Positions 48,101-61,165 of a stretch of 64,000 bases of DNA are shown here, piece by piece. The DNA lies in contig JAVTVX010000002.1 in NCBI GenBank assembly GCA_033439265.1, forward strand, positions 15,961,674 to 16,025,673. The letters run 5' to 3'. Each line of letters starts with the position of its first letter. Within the stretch, counting starts at the first letter, position 1. This DNA is from Dillenia suffruticosa (Eukaryota; Streptophyta; Magnoliopsida; Dilleniales; Dilleniaceae). Made by a program: the position numbers and the translations under genes. The notes under the pieces are model-generated. The model was not told where the DNA came from. It saw only the letters and a list, made by a program, of their open reading frames with translations, and ran no database searches.

Positions 48101-51100
48101 ATTGAGTAATGCTAATACATAATACATGTAACTTTTTTTTTCTTGTTTTGTGCAGGCTGTTGCACTGTTCAAATCCTACTTTGGTGGTGCTTTTGATGAA
48201 GATGCCATTCGTAATAATTTCGTGTTGATATATGAGCTGCTGGATGGTATGTAACTTTAAAAATGTTAGGCTATAACTTTTTGGTTGTATGTTTAGTCTT
48301 GTACTTCATTAGGATGCAGCTTCACTCCATCATATATTTTCTCCTCTGCTTTTTCAAGACAAAAGATAATGCTGCTCTTGCGTATCATGGCATCTAGAAG
48401 TCCACTAAAAAATTTGGATCCTGACCCCTATAGGAAGACAGGGTTGTCTTGAGCAAAGTTCTACAATTCACGAGGCTTGTCTAGCTCCTTAAATGTCAAG
48501 TTCTTCCAATTTTCCCATATTTCAACCAAAACACAATAAGAGGAAAAAAAAAAAAAAAAGAAGAGAGAAATAGCCTTTTCTTGCTGCACAAATGCTTAAC
48601 AACTGCAAGTTGCCCCCATCTCTTCTCACCACTATCATTTGTAAGCGCATAATATAAGAACAATGTCCTGCAACTCCTTACCCACTTGCAATCCAAAAGC
48701 ATGTAATTACTGATTCTCCATCATAAACATGTACCAACTAGATTCATCCCTTCTCCTTGGAGATAATTCATTGTTGAGACCCTTCCCTTGAAAAGCTTCC
48801 TGTGCCGATGAAACAAGAACTGACCAAGGTAAGAGCAATATCCCTCCAAATGAATTGTTATGAGATATCAACCTAACAAATGAAATCAACTCGTCACAGA
48901 AAGAGACAAATATCTTTTTCTCCCGTTGATGCATTTTGCACAGTTGCTTGAAGGAGTTTGAGAACATATCCAACTTGCGGATGTAAGCATTTCTAATGAA
49001 AAGTGGTGACTTGTCTCCAGACTCAGACATGACCAAAAGTGAGGCCTGCTTATTGCAAATAAGCAAGGTATAAATCAGCTACGAGAAAGTGGTGGTGACT
49101 ACACTGAAGCATCACATTAGTGTTGATGCGCTGAAACTGACTGCAGGATTTAGATGATTATTCAACTCCTTGAACCCTTTACATTTTTTCTGGCCACAAG
49201 CATTTCTGTCCTCCTTGGACATCCACTTGTTCATCTCAACCTAACCAGCTTCCACACCGGCTCTTATTCCATCAACAATGCTAATTAACTAATAAAATTT
49301 TGATGCTGTTGGTCATTTGTCCCTTCGTTTCACATGTTTTCTGCTCCTTTTGATGGGAGCAATTTCAATTTTAAAGTAGTAATTAAGAAAAATAAGCGTA
49401 ATTATGATAGTGAACCTTGTTTGGTAATGTTATATACTCAATAACATGCCCTTCCCAAATAAAAGGGACAGTTATGTTGACTTGGGTGTCTTTTATGAAC
49501 ATATAGCCTTAAATAGAACCCAATAGGGAAGAAGAATTAAGAGGGGGAAAGAGGGATTCTGGAAACCAACATGATTGTTGGTTGTAAAAGATCCATTTGC
49601 CTAAGTCGGTTGTCTGAGATTTAGATGGATACGTATATGACACAGATTTAGATTATCTTAGACAATGACTCCGTGTCCTCTCACACTGCAAGGTTTATTC
49701 GAAGAACACCAGAAAGGGAATTTCACATAGGTGAAGGAGCCCTCTGGTCAGTATTATATTGCAACGGTTAAATGTCATGGATGAGAGCTTTTAGTTTGAC
49801 ACTGACTATCAACTTTTGTTCGAGTCATTAAAATCATCTTTTTCTTTCTGCATTATTTTGCAGTATTTGAGCCTAAAAGTTTTATGTGTGAGAAAACATA
49901 GGAAATGTTCTTTCATCTTCAAACTTGAGAAATCACTATCCAAAATTAAAATAAATGCTTTTGTGATTGATTTAACTGTTGTCACATTTGGCGTAGAACA
50001 CATTAATAAATGACACACAAGCTCCATTAGCTTGCATCGTGAATGTGTTGTTCATGGTAGAAAATACTTGATTTTTTCTTTCTTTATTTGGTGGAAGGCA
50101 ACTTCTGCATGGATTTCTGTTGCACGAAGCATGAAAGCTTGATACTTGATCCCACTGGTTGCAGAAATTATGGACTTTGGCTACCCTCAGAATCTGTCTC
50201 CAGAAATTTTGAAGCTTTACATTACTCAAGAAGGAGTGCGATCACCTTTCTCTTCTAAGGTAGGCTTTGGCTATTCACTTTGCTTCTACAAAAGCATAAT
50301 GGGAGAGAATCTTTGATGGCTGTGTAGTAGGATGGTAGCATATGATGCTTGTTTGTCGACAATAATGGAAATATTAAATATGTCTATATGGGTATCAATA
50401 ATATGACTACTTCTTTTCAACTCTTATGAAACTGTTCCTCTGACATGTTTCTGAATGCTAATATAGCCTGCAGATAAACCAGTCCCCAATGCCACCTTAC
50501 AAGTTACTGGTGCTGTTGGCTGGCGGAGAGAGGGCCTTGTCTATAAGAAGAATGAGGTGATTAAACCTCTTTCACTTTATGTTTCCCCAATCCCATTTTT
50601 GATTATCAAGGATCCTGAGTTATGAATTGTATTCACTGCAGGTGTTTTTGGATATTGTTGAAAGTGTCAATCTTCTCATGTCTTCAAAAGGTAGCTGATA
50701 ATTTTTAGGTGTTTTGGTGGGTTCTTGTTGTTTGTTTGCTGATAAAATTTTTGTGGATCAAGGTAATGTTCTGCGCTGCGATGTTACTGGAAAGATTCTC
50801 ATGAAGTGCTTCCTATCTGGAATGCCCGACTTGAAGTTGGGTTTAAATGATAAAATTGGCCTCGAGAAAGAATCACAACTGAAGTCCCGTCCTGCTAAAA
50901 GGTAGCTTATGAAGGCAAATCTCTAATTCTTTATCATGTTTCCTGTATCTTGTATTTAACTTGTTAATGTAGTTTACTTGTGACAAGTTTAATTGTTGGT
51001 CAATGCTGTGGTATTGAATGTGAGCTTATCTTACTAGACTTATAACTGGATCCTATGGCAGCTTGATAAGTTAATTTAGGCTTGCCTATGGGTTCATATA

Positions 51101-53841
51101 GTGAGAATATGATAATTATGTTACTTATGTGTGGTTATATTGGGGAACAATTACTTCATGTAGTTTCAATAGCCATTCAGTGCTATGGCTATGTTACTGC
51201 ATACACTACTATGGAATGGTCCTTCCTGAATTATATTTCTGTCTCCTAGCAATGATTACATTTTCTATGCTTGTCTTTGCTTCTTGTTCTACATGATTGC
51301 ATGCTTAAATCTGTTTTCATCCGAAGTATAGAATGCAGCCGGATCAAGCTTTAATTGGTGGTCTTCCTCTGTATCGCGTGCCATGTTGGCTTTGTACCAT
51401 TCCATTTGAATTGTCTGAACTCCAATATTTCTGTGCATCTTTTAACTAGTTCTCTTACAAATGTTTGAAGCTCAATGTTTTGTCTGCCCAATCCCCTAAG
51501 GGTGGTTTCCATTTGATATGAAGTCTCATTTAAGGATAGCCTCAAATAGCTTTTATAAGTATCATTTCATTATTGTATTTAAATTTCTAATGACCAACAC
51601 CTCCCCCCCCAAAAAAAAGGGCCTTCTTTTTTGGTTGTTCTAACGTTATATTTGCCAAAATTTTCTTTTACAGTGGTAAAACAATTGAGCTCGATGATGT
51701 TACTTTCCATCAGTGCGTGAATTTGACAAGGTTCAACTCTGAAAAGACTGTTAGTTTTGTGCCACCAGATGGTGAATTTGAATTGATGAAGTAAGCTCAC
51801 AATCATTTTCCCTAGTACTTAACTAATTTTGCTGGCCTTATAAACTTCTGATGATGGCAGTCGGCATGTAATGCCATTTCCCTTTTTGGTTTGTCTATTG
51901 TTGTTGTGTCTTTACTTTTCTTTATTCTAATACCTAACTGAAAATCAGGAATTGTGTAAATGAAACTACCAAGTGAAGAGCTTCTGAATCTGAAAACATG
52001 GAATGACGTGTTTAAATTTGACTCTTGTTGTCAGCTGTGACAGTGCTTGTGTAATAGCCAACTGAAATTCCCACTAACTTTTTTAGGGAAGGCATTTGAC
52101 GATGACTGTAATCTGCTTTCTTATAATTCTCACGCTCTGTATTGACTGGCGAATCCAACCTTCCTGATTGTTAAGATATATGAAATGTGGCAAAATTTCA
52201 CCCTGTTGATGACACTCCCTTTCTACTGTTTGAAATCCATTTTCATTCAGTTTGAGTAATACATGTTGTACCTGCTTTATTTCTCCTACCAGATTTCCTT
52301 GTATTACTAAGATCAGTAACAGAGAAATATTCGAAAAGAAATTGGAAGCATGGGCCAATAATGAAGAAGCCCGTACAAGATATGGTGATGCTAATTACTT
52401 TTAGATGATTTGGTGTTTCTCTTTATAAGGAAGTAAATATCATAGCCATTGCTGTGCATTTGTGTTCTAGTACAAATTTTTGACATCCTTCATCTTCCCG
52501 AAGCCAACATACCTTCTATTTAGGGAAGGGGCTCCTAAGGACCGATCCAATTTTCTTGTGTCATCCAAGAATATTATTCCACATTCCTTTGCAGCTAAAT
52601 AATGAAGAAAGAGACTGATTTGGGAGAGAGATACCATGGAGGATGGAGATAATATGACTACAATTTCTTGGCTACCATAAGTTGATTGAGGTTGAGTTGT
52701 GGGATTATAGCTATTTACATTTTGCATAGAGATACAAATCTTGGTTGCATTATCTCTTGACATTTGTTTGGTTTGTCTGAGGAGGACAACAAAAACAGGA
52801 GCTTTAATCCTAACAATTGAGGTTGGCCATTTGAGAGACAAATATAGGAAAGATTAAAAAAAAATAATTGGTTTAATTTGTGTGGATTCTCCTACGTTAC
52901 TCATTTTTATCCAAAGCTATATTCTCATCTAAAACCCTTAACTATCATGTTTTTACAGATAACTTGTATCCAAGTTTTCAATGGTTTACATTTACGTTTT
53001 GCTAAATTTCTTATATTTGAGTTCTTGGTCCTCCTAACCGGTGTGTCTTAAAACTACTATATTTGAGTTCTTGGTTCTCCTAACTGGTGTGTCTTTGGGA
53101 CTTTTTTGCACATGCTTGAACCATCTCAGATGACATTTTCGTATCTCATCCACAATTGAACTAACTCTCAACTTATTATAAATTTCTTCATTTATAATTT
53201 TATCTTTTCTAGTTTTGCTACACATTCATCTAAACATTGGTTTGTCTGAGCATGACGAAATAGAATTGGCTTTCAAGTGAGATATTCTCCCTTTTAAGGT
53301 TCATGGATGCACAACATCACCTTGACTACAAAAATGTTCATGCGCTCTCCTTCATGTGCACATGGTGTATTATTTGTATTTGGATTTATTTTGAGTCTGT
53401 TAAGTGAGTCACTGTTTCTTCTCCACTTCTTTTCTCCTTATATATGCAGATTTAACTACTCATAATTTCTTTTACAGGTATCGTATAACTGAGGGTGTAA
53501 ATCTTCCATTTCGTGTTCTTCCAACCATTAAAGAATTGGGTCGGACACGCATGGAAGTAAATGTTAAGGTTTGTATCTCACTTTTGGATGGTTCAAAATG
53601 GTGTGAATCATTATGTGGCTGTAATCTTGTCAGTTGTGTTCAGGTAAAGAGTGTTTTTGGTGCAAAAATGTTTGCCCTTGGAGTTGTGATCAAGATTCCA
53701 GTTCCAAAGCAAACAGCAAAAACCAGCTTCCAAGTGTCAACAGGTCGGGCAAAGTACAATGCTTCTATTGATTGCTTGGTGTGGAAGTGAGTACCTTTGT
53801 ACTTAATAAAACCTAGACCATAATAGTCATAGTTGCTTTAT

Positions 53842-53881
<40 letters not shown>

Positions 53882-56343
53882 TTACTTTTATTTATTTACT
53901 TTTATATTTGTTTGGGTTCTGGAAAGGGGCTTGACATTTTAATTTGTGATTTGGATAATGTCTTTATTTTGGTGACATAATGTATGTCTAGAAATAAAGG
54001 TGCCATAACAAGTCAAAAACTCTGGTGCTTTTGTTGAATTTTTTTACTTTTGTTATTCTTCTGACTATGAGTTTTCATTAGATTATTTATTTATATGATG
54101 TATTCTTTTCTCACTCCATTCAGAAAATGAATGTGTCCCAAAAAGTTGCTGTCATTGCATGAATCATATGATTTTGTGGTTTCTGCCTTATATTTAAAAG
54201 TGGTGGTACTATATGTGTATATATCATTACATATATCATATGTCTTTTCTGCATAGCTTTGAAAATTATGTAATATGCAAAATGATGTCATATATGTTTG
54301 AATTTGAGCATGCATATCATTCAGAAACATCCTTGGGAGAGTTATTTTATCCTACAATTATTTTTAAGTAAATTGTACAAAGCTTTTTCAAATAAGCCAA
54401 ATGCTTGATCTCATTGGAGCATGATTCTTATCTGCAAAAAAAAATGCTTAAATGAGGTAATTCTCTCATCTGCGTAGAAGTGGTAGATTGCAAACAGTGC
54501 ATTTTTCTGCTATACATGTGGCGGTGAATTCTTTGAGGTGGCGGTGAATTCTTTGAGTTCTATGAATGCAAGTTTTTCTTTATGGTAGCAGAATCTTTGT
54601 GCATTTCCTTGGTGTTGTTTCTGGTTCCCATCCTGAATTAATGCGCTTAAATATTTTCCAGGATAAGAAAATTTCCAGGACAGACTGAGCCAACCATGAG
54701 TGCAGAAGTAGAGCTGATTTCCACAATGGCAGAAAAGAAATCTTGGACAAGACCACCGATACAGATGGAATTTCAGGTGCCTAAGAAAATTAATGCGCTT
54801 TGAGTTCTATTGTTTTATGCCTTTTTTGGAGAAAATAATGTTACTGGCTATGCTAGTTTTGAGAAAGTTGACCCATTTCTTTGTAGTCTTGCATGTTTCT
54901 GTGAGCTGTGAAAGACTGTTGAGTTGGAAAAAGAACTCAAGTAGTTGTAGATTGTAACTTACATCACAGTGTGCATGTAAGTTGAAATGGCAATAACTGA
55001 GAAATTTTAGTATGAGAGGGACCGGCGTGGACTGCTCTAAGCAATTTTAGTAGGCACTAGAAATGAACGATTTGTTAATTGAAGTGATGTTTCATTAGCT
55101 GAAATTTTGTATTTCAAACGAATGCAGAAATTTAGGATACTGGATCATCTAGAATTAGAGAAAGTATGATCAAATTTGTGAAGTACTTCAGGGGGTTGTG
55201 TTGCCATGGAATATTCACCAAGATCAGAGTTCTATAGGCACGGATGCAAATGTGATTTGATAATATATTAGTCAGTTCTAATAACTACTGGTCTGCCAAA
55301 TGACAAAGTTGAAGTCAATTATGGTGAAAGCCAGAAAAGGAATAGATTCAATTGAAGAAAGCTAGAGGTAGCTTAGCTATGAGTGTGGTTGATTCAAATG
55401 GTTCAGTGGTCTTCAAAGAGATCATAAGAGGCCGACATGGATAAAGTGAAGTAATCCGAGGTGGAGAAATATTGTGTCTATACTTATTGCTTAAGTTGTT
55501 GGAAGATTAAGGAACAACATTTTCAAGAAATCAGAATGATGAGGTAGGCAAACTACTAGAAAAGGATATAATAATAATTGCAGTGAATGGAGGCTAGGGA
55601 CTAAATAAACATCTATGAACCTTGGGATGAGATCATGCTGAAAATAGATATGACAATTTGTAGTCAAACTGCAAACATGGTCTTCACATAGAAACTATAA
55701 CCATATTTTTAGCCAAACCTAACTATTTGGGATTTGAAGTTTGTTTAAATTATTTTTTATAATCCTAATTTGAATAAAATTTATGAGAAGTTTGAAACAT
55801 GTGCAATGGAATCTAATGCATCTACCAGATGGGTTAGATATTGCCTTAGGCAACTGTGGAATGGGATTACTGTTTTAGATCACCTTTTCTATTTTAAGTC
55901 AGGATGGAAGGTGGAGATTTCCTCTTCTTCCTGGTCTTTTTATTTTTTTTGGGTTCTAACTAACCCAATATTGAATCCCCACTGCTAAGAAATTTTACTG
56001 CGCATTTCTAATTGCTTGCTATGGAGGTACAGCATTTATCTGCACATGTAGGCACTGTGGTGCAAAATGATTACTGTTGTGCCTCACTACAGCTATTATG
56101 TTTCACCCACAAACCGTAGTAAATGATTACATTCTTATTTGCAGGTTCCTATGTTCACAGCTTCTGGTTTAAGAGTCCGCTTTCTCAAGGTATGTACCAT
56201 TTTTATCTGGCATGCTTTTTATGCTTCAGCAGATGAAATTTCTACTTATCTACTTATTGCAGGTATGGGAGAAGAGTGGATATAATACTGTCGAGTGGGT
56301 TCGTTACATTACCAAAGCTGGCTCTTATGAGATTAGGTGCTAA
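42165..56343 (+). CDS. AP2M: AP-2 complex subunit mu (clathrin adaptor medium chain)
   Basis: Thirteen exons: 42165-42247, 44258-44435, 48156-48246, 50165-50259, 50467-50556, 50642-50690, 50763-50901, 51674-51790, 53478-53568, 53644-53786, 54662-54776, 56145-56189, 56263-56343. All introns are GT-AG, phases agree, and the product is 438 aa, the family length. The N-terminal longin-like domain starts [20 protein letters not shown]. The C-terminal mu homology domain runs from about residue 180 ([17 protein letters not shown]) to the end ([12 protein letters not shown]). The protein binds Yxx-hydrophobic cargo signals and phosphoinositides in the AP-2 complex at the plasma membrane, acting in clathrin-mediated endocytosis. 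No stop, frameshift or missing motif is seen. Introns 1-3 and 8 are long; intron 2 (3.7 kb) contains LINE remnants and intron 3 an unexplained antisense frame. A MITE lies at the 5' flank. Confidence 0.96.
43934..43962. repeat. (ATT)n microsatellite in AP2M intron 1
   Basis: About nine ATT units. A similar (TTA)n run of about 11 units lies at 53848-53881 in intron 10. Confidence 0.9.
45525..45713 (-). mobile_element. LINE fragment, antisense zf-RVT-like segment
   Basis: On the minus strand the frame includes [20 protein letters not shown] followed by [18 protein letters not shown]. This resembles the zinc-binding domain at the C-terminus of plant L1-type reverse transcriptases (CxxC ... HLxLxCxxAxxLW). 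It lies in AP2M intron 2, opposite in orientation to the larger fragment that follows. Confidence 0.55.
45895..47250 (+). mobile_element. Degenerate L1-type LINE reverse transcriptase in AP2M intron 2
   Basis: The plus strand, across several frames, reads [32 protein letters not shown] and [11 protein letters not shown], where active LINEs have FADD. It continues [15 protein letters not shown], the [13 protein letters not shown] region, [11 protein letters not shown], and later [12 protein letters not shown] and LLGKWFWRC-like segments. These follow the order of plant L1 reverse transcriptases from palm to thumb. Stops and frameshifts are frequent and the catalytic FADD has become FAND, so the copy is dead. 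It is 5' truncated. Confidence 0.75.
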
Positions 56344-57334
56344 ATACGTTGTGATTTGTAGCATGAAATTTATTTGAGGACTAGTGGAGTGAGAGTAGAG
56401 ATAGATTTGCTGCTTACGGTGGGTCGGAGCGGAATTTGTATCCTTCTCCAATGCTGGACAAGGTTATATAGCCCTCATTGTCCTTTATCCAAAGCTGCTA
56501 TTTAGTCTCCTGCTTCCTGTATTATGGAGGCAATTTGTTGTTTTTTCAGATAGCGGCGTACTGTCTATATGATTATTTGAAATGCATATTTGGTTTTGGT
56601 GTCTTGTTTTGTAAATGTTAGTCCTTTACTTGGACTGCAACAGTGTGCATTTTTCTTTGGGAAGCCTGTTATGCTGTTTCTTCTAACACGATTCATATAC
56701 CAAGTGAAGAAAGCTTATTGGTCTTGTTAGCAAAGGTCAGGAAATTATTTAATAGAGCACGTGGATTATGGAAAGAATGATTAAATATTTTATGCCCTTG
56801 GGATCTTATCTAGTGAACCTTGTTTAAGTAAATAAAGGAAATTCGTATGTGGAATGCTCCCAAGTTTAAGGACACAGAGAACTTTGTGTAGGAAGGATGA
56901 AAGGCCCAAAGAGTTGCAAAAACTTACCCCACGTATAGCCCTATTAAACTTGTCAATCCCGTGGTACCTTTTTTTTTTTTTTTATACATCGTAAAGTTAT
57001 TGACTAATTTATTTTGAACGTCTATAAGAATTCAATTTAAGAATAGTATTTTTAGTATAATTTTTTTTATTTTTAAATTTTAAATTAAAAACTTGATTAA
57101 GAGAGTTAACATTCTATCCCACTTCACTATTTGATAAGTCCTATATCCGTTGTCAACTCAATTATTTGAATATTTTTGACTTTTAGAACTCTAGACAAAT
57201 TTCAAATTATGAAAATTTTATTTATTAATTGACTAATTAAATCAAAATTTGAGTGATTTTCAAATCAATCTTAGCACAAATAGCAACGTGCCAACTTCTT
57301 TGACCTTTGAGTTTCTCGAAAGACAATTTTTTGC

Positions 57335-57555
57335 TGGGGTTACCGATATGGATTGGTTAAACTGGACGTGGCGTTGAGTATCCTTAAGCATGATCGATGT
57401 TTGATTCCCGCTGAAAGTATCGAATCCTCATATGTATGGCGCGTTTTTTGTTGGGAGACCTGCCCTCCGAAATGAGTCATTGTAGCGATCAGTCCGAATT
57501 AGTTGGGGCGAAACTCCGGATACCGAGCGGTGTCCAAGACATGGTACAAAAAAAA
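57335..57555 (+). mobile_element. SINE-like element
   Basis: A B-box-like TGTTTGATTCCCGC lies about 60 bp after a weak A box. The body reads TTGGGAGACCTGCCCTCC, GATCAGTCCGAATTAG, GGGGCGAAACTCCGGATACC and GTACAAAAAAAA. The GGCGAAAC...GTACC/A-tail block links it to the copy at 2432, and the GATCAGTCCGAATTAG block to 39495 and 58283. Confidence 0.6.
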
Positions 57556-57768
57556 TTTTTTTTTCTGCTAGGGATCTTGATGGAGGGTAGAAAATTGCTA
57601 ACGGAGAAAATTACAAGTGTGATAACCCTACCTAAAAAATTCATTTTTGGGTAAATAATGAAATTAAACGAAATTGTTGTAAAATATATTGTTAAAATAA
57701 ATATTTTATATTGTGAAATGATTTTGTTTTCAAAAAAATATTTTTTGTAATTTCAAATAATTATAGTG

Positions 57769-57770
<2 letters not shown>

Positions 57771-57814
<44 letters not shown>

Positions 57815-57818
57815 TATG
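57771..57818. repeat. (TA)n microsatellite
   Basis: About 19 TA units followed by CATATATAT. Confidence 0.95.
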
Positions 57819-58282
57819 TTGAAATTTTTACCCTTTGTAATAAATTGAAGCATATAAAAATTACATGTATATGGGTATGAAATTTGTTCAAAAAATAATA
57901 TTTTATTTTAATACGTGTGTTTCAGAAAAGGGAGAGAGAAGAAAAGCTGTCCTTAAAATTTTCAAATAATAATAATAAATAAATATCCGAATTAACAAAA
58001 AAATGTGAAACAAATATGTATTTTGAATAAATGAACATTGTCTAAAATAAATATTTGGGATGTATATATATATTATATAAGAATTTCGGTCAATAATAGT
58101 AAGTGATGAATAAATTATGGTTTAAATAAGTATTTTGTATAATGAAAATAGTTTTGAAGAGAAGCCCAAAGGTTATATATAAATAAAATATGCTAAATAA
58201 TTATTTCCGCATAAATTCCAAATGTATAAAAAGATTGAGAGAAAGAATATACTAATAATAATGTAAATAAATCTGAACAAAC

Positions 58283-58464
58283 GTTTTGTTAGTCTAATGG
58301 AAAGGGTATTAACACTCTATATTAAAAATCGGGATTCGAGTTTTGATAGTGACAAAAACGACGTTGGGAGAGCTCTCTCCTGATTGGGATTTGACAGCAG
58401 CTCGACCGAAATTAGTCATAGTAAAGTTTCGGATACTCGGTTGTGGATCAAGTCTAGGGGACAA

Positions 58465-58467
<3 letters not shown>
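58283..58467 (+). mobile_element. SINE-like element with clear A and B boxes
   Basis: A box TTAGTCTAATGGAAAGGG and B box GGGATTCGAGTTTTG are at tRNA-like spacing. The body reads TTGGGAGAGCTCTCTCCTGA, CTCGACCGAAATTAGTCA and AGTTTCGGATACTCGG, and ends GGGGACAAAAAATATA. The TA microsatellite that follows may have grown from its tail. Confidence 0.65.
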
Positions 58468-58511
<44 letters not shown>

Positions 58512-58514
58512 ATA
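58468..58514. repeat. TA microsatellite at SINE-like tail
   Basis: About 14 TA units followed by imperfect TATTTATA repeats, directly joined to the A tail of the preceding element. Confidence 0.9.
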
Positions 58515-60044
58515 AACAAATCTGAATCCTCCATTCTAAGAAAATCTCAGCCCTTAGATTTATTGGTTCCGGCCCAATATCTATAATGCGCAATCCAACG
58601 TGTAGTGGATTTCACCAAGTGGCAACAGATTCGTGTATTGGGTTGCTCACCTGCACAAGCAAAGCCCATGCAAGAATAAGAATAAGGCTTGACTTGGAGT
58701 TTTGTCTCTCTTGTTTTTTACACGAGAATTTGAATCCCAGACTGGGGATGGTAGTTGTGAGTGAACACTAGTTGTCATCTTGTGGTTCAAAAAATTGGTC
58801 CTTAGAATTTTAAATTTACAATTTTAAAATTTTAAAAGCTTTTACTTAAACACTTGTACTAAGTTTTTCAGAAATTAGAGGGGCATTTGAAGGTTTTTAA
58901 ATTGCAAAGATCATTTATCGATGTTTGAAAGCACTCCAGAGATGATTAAAGGAGCAAACTTGAGGGCCAATCATTGTCCAGTCTAATAAATTTTTGAGTT
59001 TTCAGGTGAAGGTGACTCCCATGGAATTGAAGATGTAAAAAGAATTTTAGAGTTGGGTATTCAATTTGAGTATTAAATTGAGGTTTTGATGAGTCACAGT
59101 CAATGCAAAAATGAAACGGGGTTGATTTTGTGGGCCAATTTTAGTTCAGAGTTGAGTTTTTCATCTTCTACAACGTTAATAATGTAGTTCGAATTGAAGA
59201 TGATGAGTTCATCTATTGAGTGCAAAAACTCTAGAGTTTCGAAAACATGTATTAAGTCTTAAAGGAAATTAAATTGAAGCTTAGATTTGAAGGTGATAAA
59301 GAACTCGAAAATTTTGCTATGTTCATCATCGATGGTGGTCGAAGAAATTTTGAAAACAATTAAAACTTAGATTTTGTTTATGAGAATGCTTTTGATGTGT
59401 TAAACATGAAGTGGAAAGAAAATGAAACTGATATACTGAAATGAAGATTTCCCATTGAGCTTCAATTGCGGATGTGGAATTTCACAATGAAAAAAAAAAA
59501 AAAGATACAATCATGATTCTTTTGTATGGGAGATTGGGAAGACAGGATCTGGCGTTTGTATGGTTCTAGACTTGAAAGGTGAAGTTTTAACGACAGCGGA
59601 TAACATAGAGACAGAAAATAATGCATATTCATATCTGGGTTTTAAAAGCAAAGCAAAACATGATTTCTGAATACGAAATTTAACATAAACAGATGCATTA
59701 GAGTCTTGCTTGCCGACACGAGTTGATAAAGAAAGACGAAGAAATTTCTGAAATTGCCCTTAAAGAAGCAGCATACGGGTGTTGGTCAGGGTGGGTGATG
59801 GCTTCAGAAATGGATGGAGATGGAGGAGGGCTTAACATAACAAGACGGGCAATCCCTTAGAAACCGATGCTTATTGACAGTTCTAACTAAGGCGAATACA
59901 TTAAATGAGTTATACATTAAATTGAAGCTTCAGAAGTGAATTTTTAGACATGATATATAGTTTTATGGTTCTAACATATATTTGGTTTAGTGGGACGTGA
60001 GATTATATAAACTCGGGATTTGAAAATGGAAAAAATTATATTGG

Positions 60045-60131
60045 GAGAGTAGTTCTCTAAATAAGCAATTGCAAATCTCGAACCGGATTAATTAAAATAT
60101 TATTCCGAATATCGTTAGTATAATAAAAAAA
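60045..60131 (+). repeat. SINE-like 3' remnant
   Basis: The segment contains TTGGGAGAGTAGTTCTCTAA, CGAACCGGATTAATTA and CCGAATATCGTTAGTATAAT followed by an A run. This is the 3' half of the same family, without the tRNA-related head. Confidence 0.45.
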
Positions 60132-61003
60132 AAATAGTTTTATGGTTTGCTAACTAAAAACAAAAGATGGGAAAATTTTCTTATGAAAAATTGTACTTTA
60201 TTATAAATGATTGCTCTCGAATATCTTCAACAAAGTTTTTCTATAATTTTATTATTATTATTATTATTTTTATCAAAATTTTTCAACTTACTTGTTGGTA
60301 TGTACGAGACTTGTGGATGATTGGATTCTGGATTTTATTTTATTTTAATTTGAGTCTAATCTAGTGCAGGTCCAAAAATTTCCTTTTATATATATTTCTT
60401 TTCTATGAACACAATATTATTTTAGAAAAATTTCCTTCTAAAAAATTTAATATAATAGAAAATAAAAAATTATGGGAATTAAGTATTAATTCCTATTTGT
60501 ATTTTAAAAAGTAATAATTAGATAAATATGTGGAAAGGAATAAAGTGCATACAAAGTGAGTTAATAAATGAACATAATCTTTTGAAATGCAATGCTGGAG
60601 ATTGCGGAAATCATTGGATCTAATCAATTCTCTAAATTCGGTCAAAGGAAAATCTCTGCCGTCCAAAATTACTTTAGAAGTAAACAGATGGTTCTAAGAA
60701 CTTGGAATTGCATGACCCACCACATCATGCCATGTCATCACCCACCGCTGGACCCCACTTAACAAAAAGATCCAAAGAGGAGGAAGGACCCTTTCTTGAC
60801 ACTTGAGCTGCAGTAGCAGCAGCAGCAAAACTACTGTAGAGATTCATGCGCAGTGCAATGGTAGGGCAAAAGTGTAATAACAAAGTAAACAAATGTTAAT
60901 AGAGAGATAGAGAGAGAGTCCTCGTTCCTTAAAACCCTAAAAAATTTAATCAAACCCCAACTTTCACAATTTCACACTCTACTCACTAGACTTTCTTTAT
61001 GTG

Positions 61004-61006
<3 letters not shown>

Positions 61007-61048
<42 letters not shown>
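61007..61048. repeat. (GA)n microsatellite in AHL 5' leader
   Basis: About 20 GA units lie 118-159 bp before the AHL start codon. A CT-rich stretch (61118-61155) follows between it and the ATG. Confidence 0.92.
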
Positions 61049-61053
<5 letters not shown>

Positions 61054-61165
61054 GTACTAGGTTTCAAGTAGATTACCGCAATCAGACCGACCTGCATTTT
61101 GTTGTCTTCAAAAAACAAAACCCTTTTCCTCTTTCCCCTCTCCTTCTCTCTCTCGAATTTTAGTG

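Larger units (their letters stand above)
56344..61165. other. Intergenic spacer with SINE-like repeats and TA microsatellites
   Basis: No gene is recognised between AP2M and the AHL gene. The region holds two good SINE-like copies, a remnant at 60045 and two TA microsatellites. The stretch 58800-59900 is less A+T rich and unassigned. The AHL promoter and 5' UTR lie at the right end. Confidence 0.55.

Noticed and set aside
58800..59900. Possible retrotransposon or pararetroviral coding remnant in a less A+T-rich stretch
   Set aside because: No reverse transcriptase, protease or gag-like motif could be read in any frame.
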